Of a stretch of 47,668 nucleotides of DNA, positions 34,202 to 42,098 are shown piece by piece. The position numbers were made by a program, and so were the translations under genes. Origin of the DNA: Sphaerochaeta sp. (GTDB lineage: Bacteria; Spirochaetota; Spirochaetia; Sphaerochaetales; Sphaerochaetaceae). Position 1 is the stretch's first letter. Each line of letters begins with the position of its first letter. The stretch covers positions 1 through 47,668 of the forward strand of contig JAGYOG010000020.1 in assembly GCA_018399495.1 (NCBI GenBank). The letters run 5' to 3'. The notes under the pieces were generated by a model. The model did no database searches. It was not told where the DNA came from and worked only from the letters and a program-made list of their open reading frames with translations.

Positions 34202-35710
34202 CTATTTCTTTGAAAACTTCTCTTTTACTTTTGCGAACATCCCCGTACTACTGAGAATAGTAGCAACGATAACCAAGAAGAGGATAAGCGCTACAGGTCG
34301 CTGGAAAATTGGAGCAAAGCTTCCCTGTGATACCATCAAAGCACGTCTTAGGTTCTCATCACACATGGGGCCAAGTATTACACCAATTACCAAGGGAGCG
34401 ATAGGATATCCCTGTTCTGTAAGAATATATGCAATAACACCTACGATGAGCATCAAGTAAAGATTGAACTCATTCAAGCCTATTGCGTAGGAGCCAATAA
34501 TGCAGAGAAGTCCAATAATCGGCATAAAAATCGAGGTTGGGATTCTCAGTACTTTTACAAACTGCTTGGCAAGCAGCATTCCACATATCCACATAGCTAC
34601 TGATGCAAGCAAAAGAATAGCGGTGATGTTGGGTATGAATTCTGGGTTTTCAAAGGTAAGCATGGGGCCAGGGTTAACACCATGAAGCATCAAGGCTCCA
34701 AGGAGCATTGCTGCAGGTGGACTTCCAGGGACACCAAGGCTCAGCAAGGGAATCATCGCTCCACCAATACATGCATTATTTGCTGTTTCCGTACAGATAA
34801 CTGCTTCTACCGATCCGTTACCATATTCCTCAGGATGTTTTGAGGCTCTTTTCGCTGTTCCATAAGAGACCCAACCTGCAATATCCTCGCCAATTCCCGG
34901 TACAGATCCGATTCCAACACCGATCAAGCTTGACCGGAGAATAACGGGTATATGCTTGAAGATGGTCTTGAAGTCCGGAAGGATCTTTCCGATGCTTTTC
35001 ATCCCGGTAACTGAAAAATTGTCCTTGAGAACGCTCATGATTTGAGGTATTCCAAATGCACCTATAAGCACAGGTACTACTTCAATACCACTATCAAGTT
35101 GAGAAATGCCAAAGGTGAATCTTGGGTACACTTGCAGACTGTCACGTCCAATTACTGATAGAAACAATCCAAGGAATCCTGCTATCCATCCCTTGTAGAC
35201 AAGATCAGGGCTTGTGAGTGACCCACTGATGATAATGCCGAAAAGTGCAAGAAGGAAAAACTCAAAGGAAGTGAACTGCAGTGCCAGCTCAGAGATTACC
35301 GGAGACAGGGTGATCACAAAGAACATGCCGATGAATGTTCCAATGGCTGAGGCAGTGGTAGTGAGTCCCAAGGCTCTTCCTGCAAACCCTTTGCAAGCTA
35401 ATGGATACCCATCCATTGCTGTAGCCGCCGAAGCAGCTGTACCCGGGATATTTACCAAGATTGCCGTGTATGATCCACCGTAGACACCTCCAACATAGAT
35501 ACCCATCAAGGCAATCATGGCCGTTGAGGTGTTCATGCCATAGGTGAGCGTGGTCAATAGTGCAACACCAAGGGTGGCCGTTAGTCCTGGGGTAGCACCA
35601 AATATGATACCCATGATCACCGACCCGAAGAGGACGAGTAAACCAATAGGATCTGTCAGCAAATAGCCAATATGTACTAAAAAAGAAAGCAATGATTCCA
35701 ACATTTGCAT
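34202..35710 (-). CDS. tctA: Tripartite tricarboxylate transporter, large permease TctA
   Basis: A 502-residue protein with about 11-12 membrane segments and the TctA glycine-rich motifs (VIMGIIFGATPGLTATLGVA near residue 35, SVPGIGEDIAGW near 270, and SLGVPGSPPAAMLLGALMLH near 330). GGAG precedes ATG 35710. It forms the ion-coupled import channel with TctB, fed by TctC. This transporter type takes carboxylates, so the operon substrate is probably an acid rather than a neutral sugar. Confidence 0.93.
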   Translation of the reverse strand: MQMLESLLSFLVHIGYLLTDPIGLLVLFGSVIMGIIFGATPGLTATLGVALLTTLTYGMNTSTAMIALMGIYVGGVYGGSYTAILVNIPGTAASAATAMDGYPLACKGFAGRALGLTTTASAIGTFIGMFFVITLSPVISELALQFTSFEFFLLALFGIIISGSLTSPDLVYKGWIAGFLGLFLSVIGRDSLQVYPRFTFGISQLDSGIEVVPVLIGAFGIPQIMSVLKDNFSVTGMKSIGKILPDFKTIFKHIPVILRSSLIGVGIGSVPGIGEDIAGWVSYGTAKRASKHPEEYGNGSVEAVICTETANNACIGGAMIPLLSLGVPGSPPAAMLLGALMLHGVNPGPMLTFENPEFIPNITAILLLASVAMWICGMLLAKQFVKVLRIPTSIFMPIIGLLCIIGSYAIGLNEFNLYLMLIVGVIAYILTEQGYPIAPLVIGVILGPMCDENLRRALMVSQGSFAPIFQRPVALILFLVIVATILSSTGMFAKVKEKFSKK

Positions 35711-35719
35711 ACCATACTC

Positions 35720-36529
35720 CTATCTCAATGCGTAGTAGATTGAATTGCAGATTCTGTCAAAGAATAGTCCTTCTACCGGTAGAGGAACGAGAAGTGCATA
35801 TCTGAACACTGCAGTTACGATAACAGGAACCGCAATTGATAGCAGCAGTACAATCCGTAATTTTTTCTTGGTCTCTGTATCTTTTATCGCTTCTTTCCGC
35901 AACACGATGTAGATGGATACAGTCATAACGAACACAATAATGTCGAGAGAAAATTCAAAAGCCTGTACAAGGAGTATGTCAAGATTGCTCCAAGCAATAC
36001 TACAGAGTACCAGTGTCCATGCAATAAGGAGTCTTCCCGCTTTTCTAAAGAGGGTGGCCTGATTTAAATAAAACATACCCATGATGCTCAACAAGAAGAA
36101 GATTAACGAGATGAGAAAATCAACTCGAGGGATGAGCAAGAAGATCAGAATGAAAAATACCAGAACAACGATGGATACCCGGAATTGGGATATCTGTCTT
36201 GCCAGTTTCTTTGAAACCTCTACGCTGTCAGAGGTTGATGTAGTATGACTGTTTTTCTTTGATACGAATGCAACCACATCATCTATGACTCCTCTTGCAC
36301 CCTTGCTTACGATTGAGTTGATGAGAAGAATGCAGCTGAGGATCAGCAAACCAATGCCGATGATTATTGGGAGAAGGGCTGGTGAGACATACCACACATT
36401 TTGGACTCCCCCATAATTACCTTTCATAGGCATACGGGAAGCTCCAATCAAAATTCCAATAGAAGCACAAATTAGAATCAAGCTGGTGATGAAATCTCGC
36501 TTTCGCATGGTAACTTTGTCTTCAATCAT
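35720..36529 (-). CDS. tctB: Tripartite tricarboxylate transporter, small permease TctB
   Basis: A 269-residue membrane protein, longer than the roughly 150-170 of typical TctB. It has one segment near residue 15, another at about 50-70, a hydrophilic loop at about 75-110, and then several further segments. The start AAGGAAAA-spaced ATG 36529 is reasonable; ATG 36508 is an alternative. It lies nine bases before tctA. Identification rests mainly on size, topology and position between TctC and TctA genes. Confidence 0.8.
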   Translation of the reverse strand: MIEDKVTMRKRDFITSLILICASIGILIGASRMPMKGNYGGVQNVWYVSPALLPIIIGIGLLILSCILLINSIVSKGARGVIDDVVAFVSKKNSHTTSTSDSVEVSKKLARQISQFRVSIVVLVFFILIFLLIPRVDFLISLIFFLLSIMGMFYLNQATLFRKAGRLLIAWTLVLCSIAWSNLDILLVQAFEFSLDIIVFVMTVSIYIVLRKEAIKDTETKKKLRIVLLLSIAVPVIVTAVFRYALLVPLPVEGLFFDRICNSIYYALR

Positions 36530-36560
36530 AGATTGTTTTCCTTACGTCTGGATTTCAATA

Positions 36561-36582
36561 GCAGGGGTAAAGATACCCCTGC
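36561..36582 (-). other. Stem-loop upstream of tctB
   Basis: GCAGGGGTA and TACCCCTGC pair across four bases in the tctC-tctB gap. No T-run follows. It may help set tctB translation or protect the mRNA 5' end left by termination just upstream. Confidence 0.45.
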
Positions 36583-36596
36583 GTTTCGGATTCAAG

Positions 36597-36640
36597 AAAA
36601 AAGCCATGGGCAAGGTTCGAAAACATTCTGCTCCATGGCT
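36597..36640 (-). terminator. Internal terminator/attenuator after tctC
   Basis: On the minus strand AGCCATGG and CCATGGCT pair around a 23-base loop and are followed by TTTTTT, ten bases after the tctC stop. It is a good intrinsic-terminator form and probably lowers expression of tctB, tctA and the dehydrogenase relative to tctC. Confidence 0.75.
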
Positions 36641-36649
36641 CTTTATAGA

Positions 36650-37663
36650 CTATGGTCTCACAATACCCAATGTTTCTGGGTCGACAGTTGCAGACCCCAG
36701 ATCTTTCAGCGTATAACCGAAGACTGCTTCAAGATTCTTGAAGATTGCATTCGCCTCTGGTCCTCTTTTACCTGAAAGCACATAGAAGTTCTTCTTCCCG
36801 AATTCTTTTACCGCTTCGGACTGCATTGCCTTGTCAAATGCTGCATACAACGTATCTTTCACATTCTGTGGTGCTTCAGCTTTTACTGCAAACCCAATTG
36901 CCTGTGAAAGAGGAAGATAGTTGCCGAGAGAAGGGAAGGCATCAAATGTAGATACCAAAGAACGGCCATCAAGATCAAATGCGTCCTCAACAAGAACTCC
37001 CAGAGGTCTCAGTTTTCCAGCCATGATTAGCTGAGCTTGTTCAGCAACAGAGGTGATGACAACATCAACTTCCCCAGTCATTGCTGCATTCTGTGATGGT
37101 GCAGAGCCTGGATAAGGAATGAAGTTGAATTCAATTTCTGTTCCTTGCTCAAAAGCAAGCAAATTCAAATGGTGTATTGATCCTGCTCCACCTGCGGCAG
37201 CCTTGATCGCTTGAGGATTGGCCTTAGCTGCAGCTACAAGTTCTTCAATTGTCTGGTAAGGAGTATCAGGAGTGACAGAGATTACATCTGGGGAGCCTCC
37301 AATAATGAAGATATCCCAAACGTCCATTTTGTTTTCCCAGCCACCCATTACACCTGCTGTAACATTTGACTCTGAAAGACCGCAAAGCGTATAACCATCA
37401 GCTTTCTTGGAAAATGCATCGAGCATTCCAATCGATCCCGAGACCCCACCGGTCTTGTTCACTACATTGACGTTTACGCCCAATTCTTTTGACATCTCTG
37501 CCATAACCACTCGGTTACAGACATCTGTACCACCACCTGCGCCCCAGACAACCACTGTTGTGATGTCACGTTCAGGATAGGCTACTTCACCTTGTCCTTG
37601 TGCAATCAATGGGAAAATCATTACCATTGAAACAATAAGTACCGAAACAATCATTTTTTTCAT
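36650..37663 (-). CDS. tctC: Tripartite tricarboxylate transporter binding protein TctC
   Basis: A 337-residue periplasmic protein with the leader MKKMIVSVLIVSMVMIFPLI followed by AQGQG. The mature start YPERDITTVVVWGAGGGTDV matches the carboxylate-binding loop region of the Bug/TctC family. AAAGGAGAGG precedes the ATG. It captures the carboxylate for TctAB. Specificity cannot be read directly. Its operon mates, a transketolase and a TIM-barrel isomerase, point to a sugar acid rather than citrate. Confidence 0.92.
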   Translation of the reverse strand: MKKMIVSVLIVSMVMIFPLIAQGQGEVAYPERDITTVVVWGAGGGTDVCNRVVMAEMSKELGVNVNVVNKTGGVSGSIGMLDAFSKKADGYTLCGLSESNVTAGVMGGWENKMDVWDIFIIGGSPDVISVTPDTPYQTIEELVAAAKANPQAIKAAAGGAGSIHHLNLLAFEQGTEIEFNFIPYPGSAPSQNAAMTGEVDVVITSVAEQAQLIMAGKLRPLGVLVEDAFDLDGRSLVSTFDAFPSLGNYLPLSQAIGFAVKAEAPQNVKDTLYAAFDKAMQSEAVKEFGKKNFYVLSGKRGPEANAIFKNLEAVFGYTLKDLGSATVDPETLGIVRP

Positions 37664-37714
37664 TTTGTTCCTCTCCTTTTAATTTCTCATGAAACGCTTG
37701 TTTTTCATAGGGAA

Positions 37715-38692
37715 TCAACAATCTCTCAACAAGAATTGTTCTTCAATGAATTTCCACGTTTTCATGTAGTTTCCTTCATTCATAAGCTGTGCAAGCAAAT
37801 TCCGATCACAGTCTGCAACAAGATTCCAGATTTTATTTGTCCACCTTGCATTAGCTGCGAAGGTTTCTTTCGGATCCATTCTGGTGGGAGACGTGTCAGA
37901 GGTGAGGTAATCGGAGTATCCGAATTCCTGCAGATAATAGATGAATTCGATATATTCCAGGAAATGTTTTGATGCCACCATGTAGTCCCAGTCCCATGTC
38001 CCATCATTGTCATTAATATGTACGTAGTAGGAGAACCTGCTGGATGCGATGAGGCTCAATGCCTCAGCTGGATTCTCTTTTCCATACATGGAATGGCCAA
38101 AATCGAGCGTAATACCAATGTTTTCATTTCCAATTTTCTCCAAAAGGTAAAGGGCTTTTGAAGCGGAGTCGATATAGCATTTACCTCTCACTTCATTAGG
38201 CTTGTATTCAATGAAGAGTGGCATCTCTGGTTTGTATGCTCCTGCTTCAGCGAAGCCTTCCAACAGATAATTCCATGCTTTTCTATAATCCTGTTGGAAA
38301 CTAAATTCATAGCCATCACCAAGAGGACAACACTGAACTTTGTTGGCTCCAACCTGTTCTGCATAGTCCTTGGCATCACAGATCATTGATACAGCTTTTT
38401 TCCTGATATTCGGATCTTCGGACGTGAGTCCACCCAGAATGAACTCAGGCTCATTCTTTACATTGACATTAATGGCAGCAATATTCAGAGAATATTTTGC
38501 TAGAAGGGCCTTTAATTCATCACTTGAGGGAACCTCATAAGGATAGACTACCTCAACACCATCAATATTTTCGATCGTGGAAAGCAATGCAAACTTTTCT
38601 TCTAAGGTTTTCGGGGTGTTGTATGATCGGAATCGATCAGTTGTCTTTCCCAGAAAACCAGTAATTACTGCGCTCTTTACTACCTTGTTCAT
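37715..38692 (-). CDS. Xylose isomerase-like TIM barrel (sugar isomerase/epimerase or decarboxylase superfamily)
   Basis: A 325-residue AP-endonuclease-2 fold protein. Probable metal site residues are Glu162 (FIEYKP), Asp197 with His200 (TLDFGHS), His225 (YVHINDNDG) and Asp266 (TSDTSP). The last is usually Glu in ketose 3-epimerases. Start ATG 38692 overlaps the previous stop by one base (TAATG) and has AAAGGAG upstream. It lies between the transketolase and transporter genes, so it probably prepares the imported compound for ketol transfer. Isomerase, epimerase and decarboxylase activities all occur in this fold, and I cannot choose between them. Confidence 0.8.
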   Translation of the reverse strand: MNKVVKSAVITGFLGKTTDRFRSYNTPKTLEEKFALLSTIENIDGVEVVYPYEVPSSDELKALLAKYSLNIAAINVNVKNEPEFILGGLTSEDPNIRKKAVSMICDAKDYAEQVGANKVQCCPLGDGYEFSFQQDYRKAWNYLLEGFAEAGAYKPEMPLFIEYKPNEVRGKCYIDSASKALYLLEKIGNENIGITLDFGHSMYGKENPAEALSLIASSRFSYYVHINDNDGTWDWDYMVASKHFLEYIEFIYYLQEFGYSDYLTSDTSPTRMDPKETFAANARWTNKIWNLVADCDRNLLAQLMNEGNYMKTWKFIEEQFLLRDC

Positions 38693-39651
38693 TATGTTAG
38701 CTCCTTTTTCTTTCTGGCTAGAGTGCTCTCAATAGCTTTCGTGATGCATCGTGCTGAAAGGCCGTATGCGTCCAATACCTGTAAATAGTCTCCACTTTCT
38801 GCAAAGGTATCGTCCAACCCTATATGGGAGAACGGGACTGAACAATCGATTTTTGCGAGGTAATGAGGGACGGCATATCCCAAACCATTTTTCTTCTGGT
38901 GGTTTTCAGCAACCACAACTGCACCGGTCTTTTTCACTGAGGCAAGAAGAGTCTCTTTATCAATTGGCTTGATGCTGTACATGTCGATTACCTCGACAGA
39001 GATTCCTTTTTCTTCCAGGAGGGAAGCCGCTTCCAAAGATTGAAAAACCATATCCCCATAGGTTACTAGGGTTATATCGCTTCCTTGTCTAACCACATGG
39101 CTACCGCCAATCTTGAAGGTGTATGAATCATCATAGATTTCATAGAGGGGATCTCGCATGAGGCGTACAAAGACAGGACCGGGAGTCTCCAAGGAAAGAT
39201 CTAGGATTTTTGCCGCAGAGACAGAGTCTGCCGGACAGAGTACTTTCATGTTGGGAAACGATGACACAATCGCCATATCTTCAGTAGCTTGGTGCGTTGC
39301 CCCATCAATGGCTGCTGTTACTCCACCATGAGAGGAGAGAAATTTTACATTCAAGTTTGGATAGCATACATAGGTGCGCATCGACTCAACTGCTCTCATG
39401 GAAAGGAATACTCCGTATGAGCTTACGATCACCGGCCTTCCATCAGCTGCCAAACCTGCTGCTGTACTGACCATATTTGCTTCGGCAATTCCCATATTGA
39501 AGTATCTACTAGGAAATGCTTTTCCAAAGAGGTGCGTGTAGGTGGAATACCCGATATCTGCTTCTAGGACGACAAAGTCTGTGTGGTCTTTCCCATATTC
39601 CACCATCCGCTCACTAAATGCCTTTCTTGTCGGCTTTGTTGCTTTTTTCAT
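38692..39651 (-). CDS. Transketolase C-terminal subunit (Pyr plus C-terminal domains)
   Basis: A 319-residue half-transketolase. The Pyr domain has the catalytic Glu57 that activates thiamine diphosphate (FNMGIAEANM) and the conserved SSHGGVTAAIDGATHQATED stretch. The Transketolase_C domain follows from about 190. It starts two bases after the N-terminal subunit stop and must work with it as a complex. Split transketolases that sit in catabolic operons often act on special ketoses rather than in the general pentose phosphate pathway. The surrounding transporter fits that. Confidence 0.92.
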   Translation of the reverse strand: MKKATKPTRKAFSERMVEYGKDHTDFVVLEADIGYSTYTHLFGKAFPSRYFNMGIAEANMVSTAAGLAADGRPVIVSSYGVFLSMRAVESMRTYVCYPNLNVKFLSSHGGVTAAIDGATHQATEDMAIVSSFPNMKVLCPADSVSAAKILDLSLETPGPVFVRLMRDPLYEIYDDSYTFKIGGSHVVRQGSDITLVTYGDMVFQSLEAASLLEEKGISVEVIDMYSIKPIDKETLLASVKKTGAVVVAENHQKKNGLGYAVPHYLAKIDCSVPFSHIGLDDTFAESGDYLQVLDAYGLSARCITKAIESTLARKKKELT

Positions 39652-39653
39652 GA

Positions 39654-40508
39654 TTATGCCTCAGTTCCTTTGATTTCAAGAATTGCTTGTTTGTACTCCT
39701 GTTCATTTGGAGCCTTTCCATGCCACTGGCGGATATTTTCCATAAAACTGACACCTTTTCCCTTTATTGTCTGTGCCACAATACATATGGGTTTATTTCC
39801 TTGTATCAGCCTTGCTTTCTCAAGTGTCAGGACAATATCCAGCATGTTGTGGCCATCCATTTCCAAGACATCCCAGCCAAATGATCTAAACTTGTCGCTG
39901 ATTGATCCCATTGGCATAATCTCATCAGTAAAGCCGTCCATCTGCAGTCGGTTTCTGTCAATAATTGCAATAAGGTTGTGCAAGGAGAACTTTGCCGCTG
40001 CGGCAGCCGCTTCCCAGTTTTGTCCTTCATTGAGTTCCCCATCACCAATTAATACATAGGTAAAGAAGTCTTTTTGGGTTAGTCTTCCTTCCAGAGCCAT
40101 TCCTACTCCAATACTGAGTCCATGCCCCAGTGATCCTGTGGTCATGTCAATACCTGGTGTTTTCTGTTTTACTGGATGACCTTGGAGGATGCTGTCAAAT
40201 TTTCTCAATGTATCGAGCTCTGCTATAGGGAAATACCCTTTCAATGCCAAGGATGCATACTGTACAGGACACGCATGACCCTTCGAGAGTACAAATCGAT
40301 CTCGATCTTTCCAGGATGGATTGTTGGGATCTATACGCATAAAATCAAAATAGAGCGCAGTGACTATATCGGTAGCGGAGAGAGCTCCTCCTGGATGACC
40401 TGATTGTGCTTTGTAAATCATATCTACAATGTGGAATCTGACGTTTTTAGCTTCAGCTTCCAATCTTTCTATTCGGCTGTTCATTGGTTCGTTGGAGATT
40501 TGTCTCAT
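39654..40508 (-). CDS. Transketolase N-terminal subunit (thiamine diphosphate-binding)
   Basis: A 284-residue subunit. ATG 40508 is chosen because AGAGGA lies just upstream; the in-frame ATG 40523 overlaps that ribosome site. GHPGG (37-41), SKGHACP (75-81), GDGELNEG (155-162) and a downstream Asn in IIDRNRLQMDG form the thiamine diphosphate/Mg site. It is the first gene of the minus-strand operon, divergent from the GntR pair across GTATAC operators. It transfers a two-carbon ketol unit together with the C-terminal subunit. Confidence 0.92.
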   Translation of the reverse strand: MRQISNEPMNSRIERLEAEAKNVRFHIVDMIYKAQSGHPGGALSATDIVTALYFDFMRIDPNNPSWKDRDRFVLSKGHACPVQYASLALKGYFPIAELDTLRKFDSILQGHPVKQKTPGIDMTTGSLGHGLSIGVGMALEGRLTQKDFFTYVLIGDGELNEGQNWEAAAAAAKFSLHNLIAIIDRNRLQMDGFTDEIMPMGSISDKFRSFGWDVLEMDGHNMLDIVLTLEKARLIQGNKPICIVAQTIKGKGVSFMENIRQWHGKAPNEQEYKQAILEIKGTEA

Positions 40509-40549
40509 GCCATTCCTCTTCATATTTCAATTGTTCCAACTGAAATTAT

Positions 40550-40648
40550 TTTGTCTACACAGTTTTGTATACAAAAGTATGGTCACATGGTTTTCCCCTG
40601 CTGTCAACAAAATTCTGAAATAATGTATAAAAAATTTTGTATACATAA
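40550..40648. promoter_or_regulatory. GTATAC operator cluster in the divergent promoter region
   Basis: TTTTGTATACAAAA (40563-40576) is a perfect 14-base palindrome. TTTTGTATACATAA (40635-40648) matches it at 13 of 14 bases and pairs further with ATGTATA at 40624-40630. A weaker TTTTGTCTACA lies at 40550-40560. The form fits FCD-type GntR regulators, and two such genes follow immediately. Confidence 0.7.
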
Positions 40649-40679
40649 TAAAGAAAACAATTGAACTCGTTTCCAATAT

Positions 40680-40691
40680 ACACTATAGTGT
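40680..40691. promoter_or_regulatory. Palindrome overlapping the GntR start region
   Basis: ACACTATAGTGT is a perfect 12-base palindrome ending four bases before ATG 40696, where the ribosome site would be. No Shine-Dalgarno sequence is evident. It could be an operator of different specificity from the GTATAC sites, or a short mRNA element controlling translation. Confidence 0.45.
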
Positions 40692-40695
40692 CTCT

Positions 40696-41349
40696 ATGTA
40701 TAAAGTAATTGCTGAAGACTTGAACCAACAAGTGTATGAATCACTAAGGTATATGATCCTTAGTGGAGAATTGGTCCCTGACCAGAAGCTTGTACAAGAA
40801 GAGCTTGCACAACGTCTGCAAGTGTCAAGGACACCTCTTCTTTCAGCTTTTGCTAAGCTTGAACGAGAAATGTTGCTCACCTCTATTCCAAGAAGAGGGT
40901 ATTATGTCCGCTCGGTCAATCTGAATGAATTATTGCAGATTTATGAAATACGTCTACGTCTGGAACCCTTGGGGGCATACGAAGCAGCGTCTAATATCAA
41001 TGAAGAAGAGATTGAAAAGTTAATGATAAAGACTGAGGCCTTGGGATTATTGGATGATGAGAAGTTGAATAGTCAATTTCGTTCGTATGATTATGCTTTT
41101 CACTCAACTATCATGCAAATGAGCAATAATCCATTCTTGGAAAAAATGGTTTCTTCCTTCAATCTAGTGACTCTTGGAAATCTAACAGGAATGTTACGAA
41201 ATGTGCGAGATAGTCTTGCTGAGCATACTGTCATTCTGCGTTCAATCTTGACGCATGATTCTGAAAAGGCCGAACAAGCAATGTTCAAACATGTTGAAGT
41301 TGCAAAGAAGCGAATTGAACAGTATATTCTGGAAAAGGATTGTTCATGA
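40696..41349 (+). CDS. GntR family regulator, FCD type (first of pair)
   Basis: A 217-residue protein. The winged HTH occupies about residues 10-70 (YESLRYMILSGELVPDQKLV, then QRLQVSRTPLLSAFAKLERE). An all-helical FCD ligand domain follows (about 80-215), with metal-site-like Asp and His residues in RSYDYAFHSTIMQM. It is divergent from the Tct/transketolase operon and is the likely ligand-responsive repressor. FCD regulators commonly bind organic acids or sugar acids, consistent with a TctC substrate. Its stop overlaps the start of the next GntR gene. Confidence 0.92.
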   Translation: MYKVIAEDLNQQVYESLRYMILSGELVPDQKLVQEELAQRLQVSRTPLLSAFAKLEREMLLTSIPRRGYYVRSVNLNELLQIYEIRLRLEPLGAYEAASNINEEEIEKLMIKTEALGLLDDEKLNSQFRSYDYAFHSTIMQMSNNPFLEKMVSSFNLVTLGNLTGMLRNVRDSLAEHTVILRSILTHDSEKAEQAMFKHVEVAKKRIEQYILEKDCS

Positions 41350-41978
41350 TTCCTGTAAAGAAAAGCTCACTGAAAGATCTTGTATATCAACAGATCAAGT
41401 TAATGATTTCAAACAAGGACTTATTGCCTGGTGATAAAGTCAATAGGAAGCAGCTGGCTCAGCTTTTAGGGGTCAGCCAAACCCCTGTACAAGATGCCAT
41501 CGTAAGGCTGATTCAGGAAGGGTTGTTTGAGGATAAGAAATCCAATGGGATTTATGTAAGAGTTTTTACTAATAAAGATATGCAAGATATTTTTGCCTTA
41601 CGCGCAGGCATTGAAGGAATTGCATTACGTCTCTGTATATCCAAAGGATGTGAAGAGATTGAAGACCTCTTCAAGTTGTTCGATTCCTTTACTGTCCCCA
41701 TGACTGATTCTGAAGAGATTGCAAGATACCAGAAAATAGATAGAATGTTTCATGAGCAAATCATTACAAGATCAGGAAATGAATTGATGAAGAATTTCGT
41801 GAAAGATTTTAGCTTTATATTACGATGTTATCACAAGGGGTTATTGAGACATCCTAATGAAACATTGCCAGAACATCTTGCGATTATCCAAGCTGCCCGG
41901 GAAAAAAATCCCGAGAAGGCTCAAAATCTCTTGATCGCTCATCATATGGCTTCCTATGAGAGGCTATCTGACCTCTAA
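41346..41978 (+). CDS. GntR family regulator, FCD type (second of pair)
   Basis: A 210-residue regulator from ATG 41346 in an ATGA overlap with the preceding gene; AAAGGA lies seven bases upstream. The HTH is at about 5-70 (LLGVSQTPVQDAIVRLIQEG). The FCD domain at about 80-205 includes YQKIDRMFHEQIITRSGNEL and EHLAIIQAAREKN. It differs clearly in sequence from its neighbour, so it is not a recent tandem copy. Together the two could form a heteromer or respond to two ligands. Confidence 0.92.
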   Translation: MIPVKKSSLKDLVYQQIKLMISNKDLLPGDKVNRKQLAQLLGVSQTPVQDAIVRLIQEGLFEDKKSNGIYVRVFTNKDMQDIFALRAGIEGIALRLCISKGCEEIEDLFKLFDSFTVPMTDSEEIARYQKIDRMFHEQIITRSGNELMKNFVKDFSFILRCYHKGLLRHPNETLPEHLAIIQAAREKNPEKAQNLLIAHHMASYERLSDL

Positions 41979-42016
41979 GAAGAGATAAAGGTCCATACTA
42001 TGCTCACTTTCCCAAG

Positions 42017-42083
42017 CCACCTGCCTGGAGAAGGGAGTGGTCCTGGATGTATTCACTCCTTACAGGGAAGATTTTGTAGTGTG
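42017..42083 (+). pseudogene. 3'-end relic of a KdgF-like cupin gene
   Basis: The sequence encodes the last 21 residues of a cupin (TCLEKGVVLDVFTPYREDFV plus stop) and matches 33044-33111 at most positions, with mainly silent changes. No upstream portion of the gene survives. It lies in the 120-base gap between the second GntR gene and the converging ArsR gene. It is a deletion scar or a transferred fragment. Confidence 0.8.
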
Positions 42084-42098
42084 ATTATGTAGCCCACA

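Noticed and set aside
33200-40508. Assignment of the transketolase operon to the sulfo-transketolase or apionate pathway
   Set aside because: Split transketolase fits, but the partner sets (for example an RpiB-like isomerase, apionate oxidoisomerase or specific kinases) are not visible here, so naming it would be a guess.
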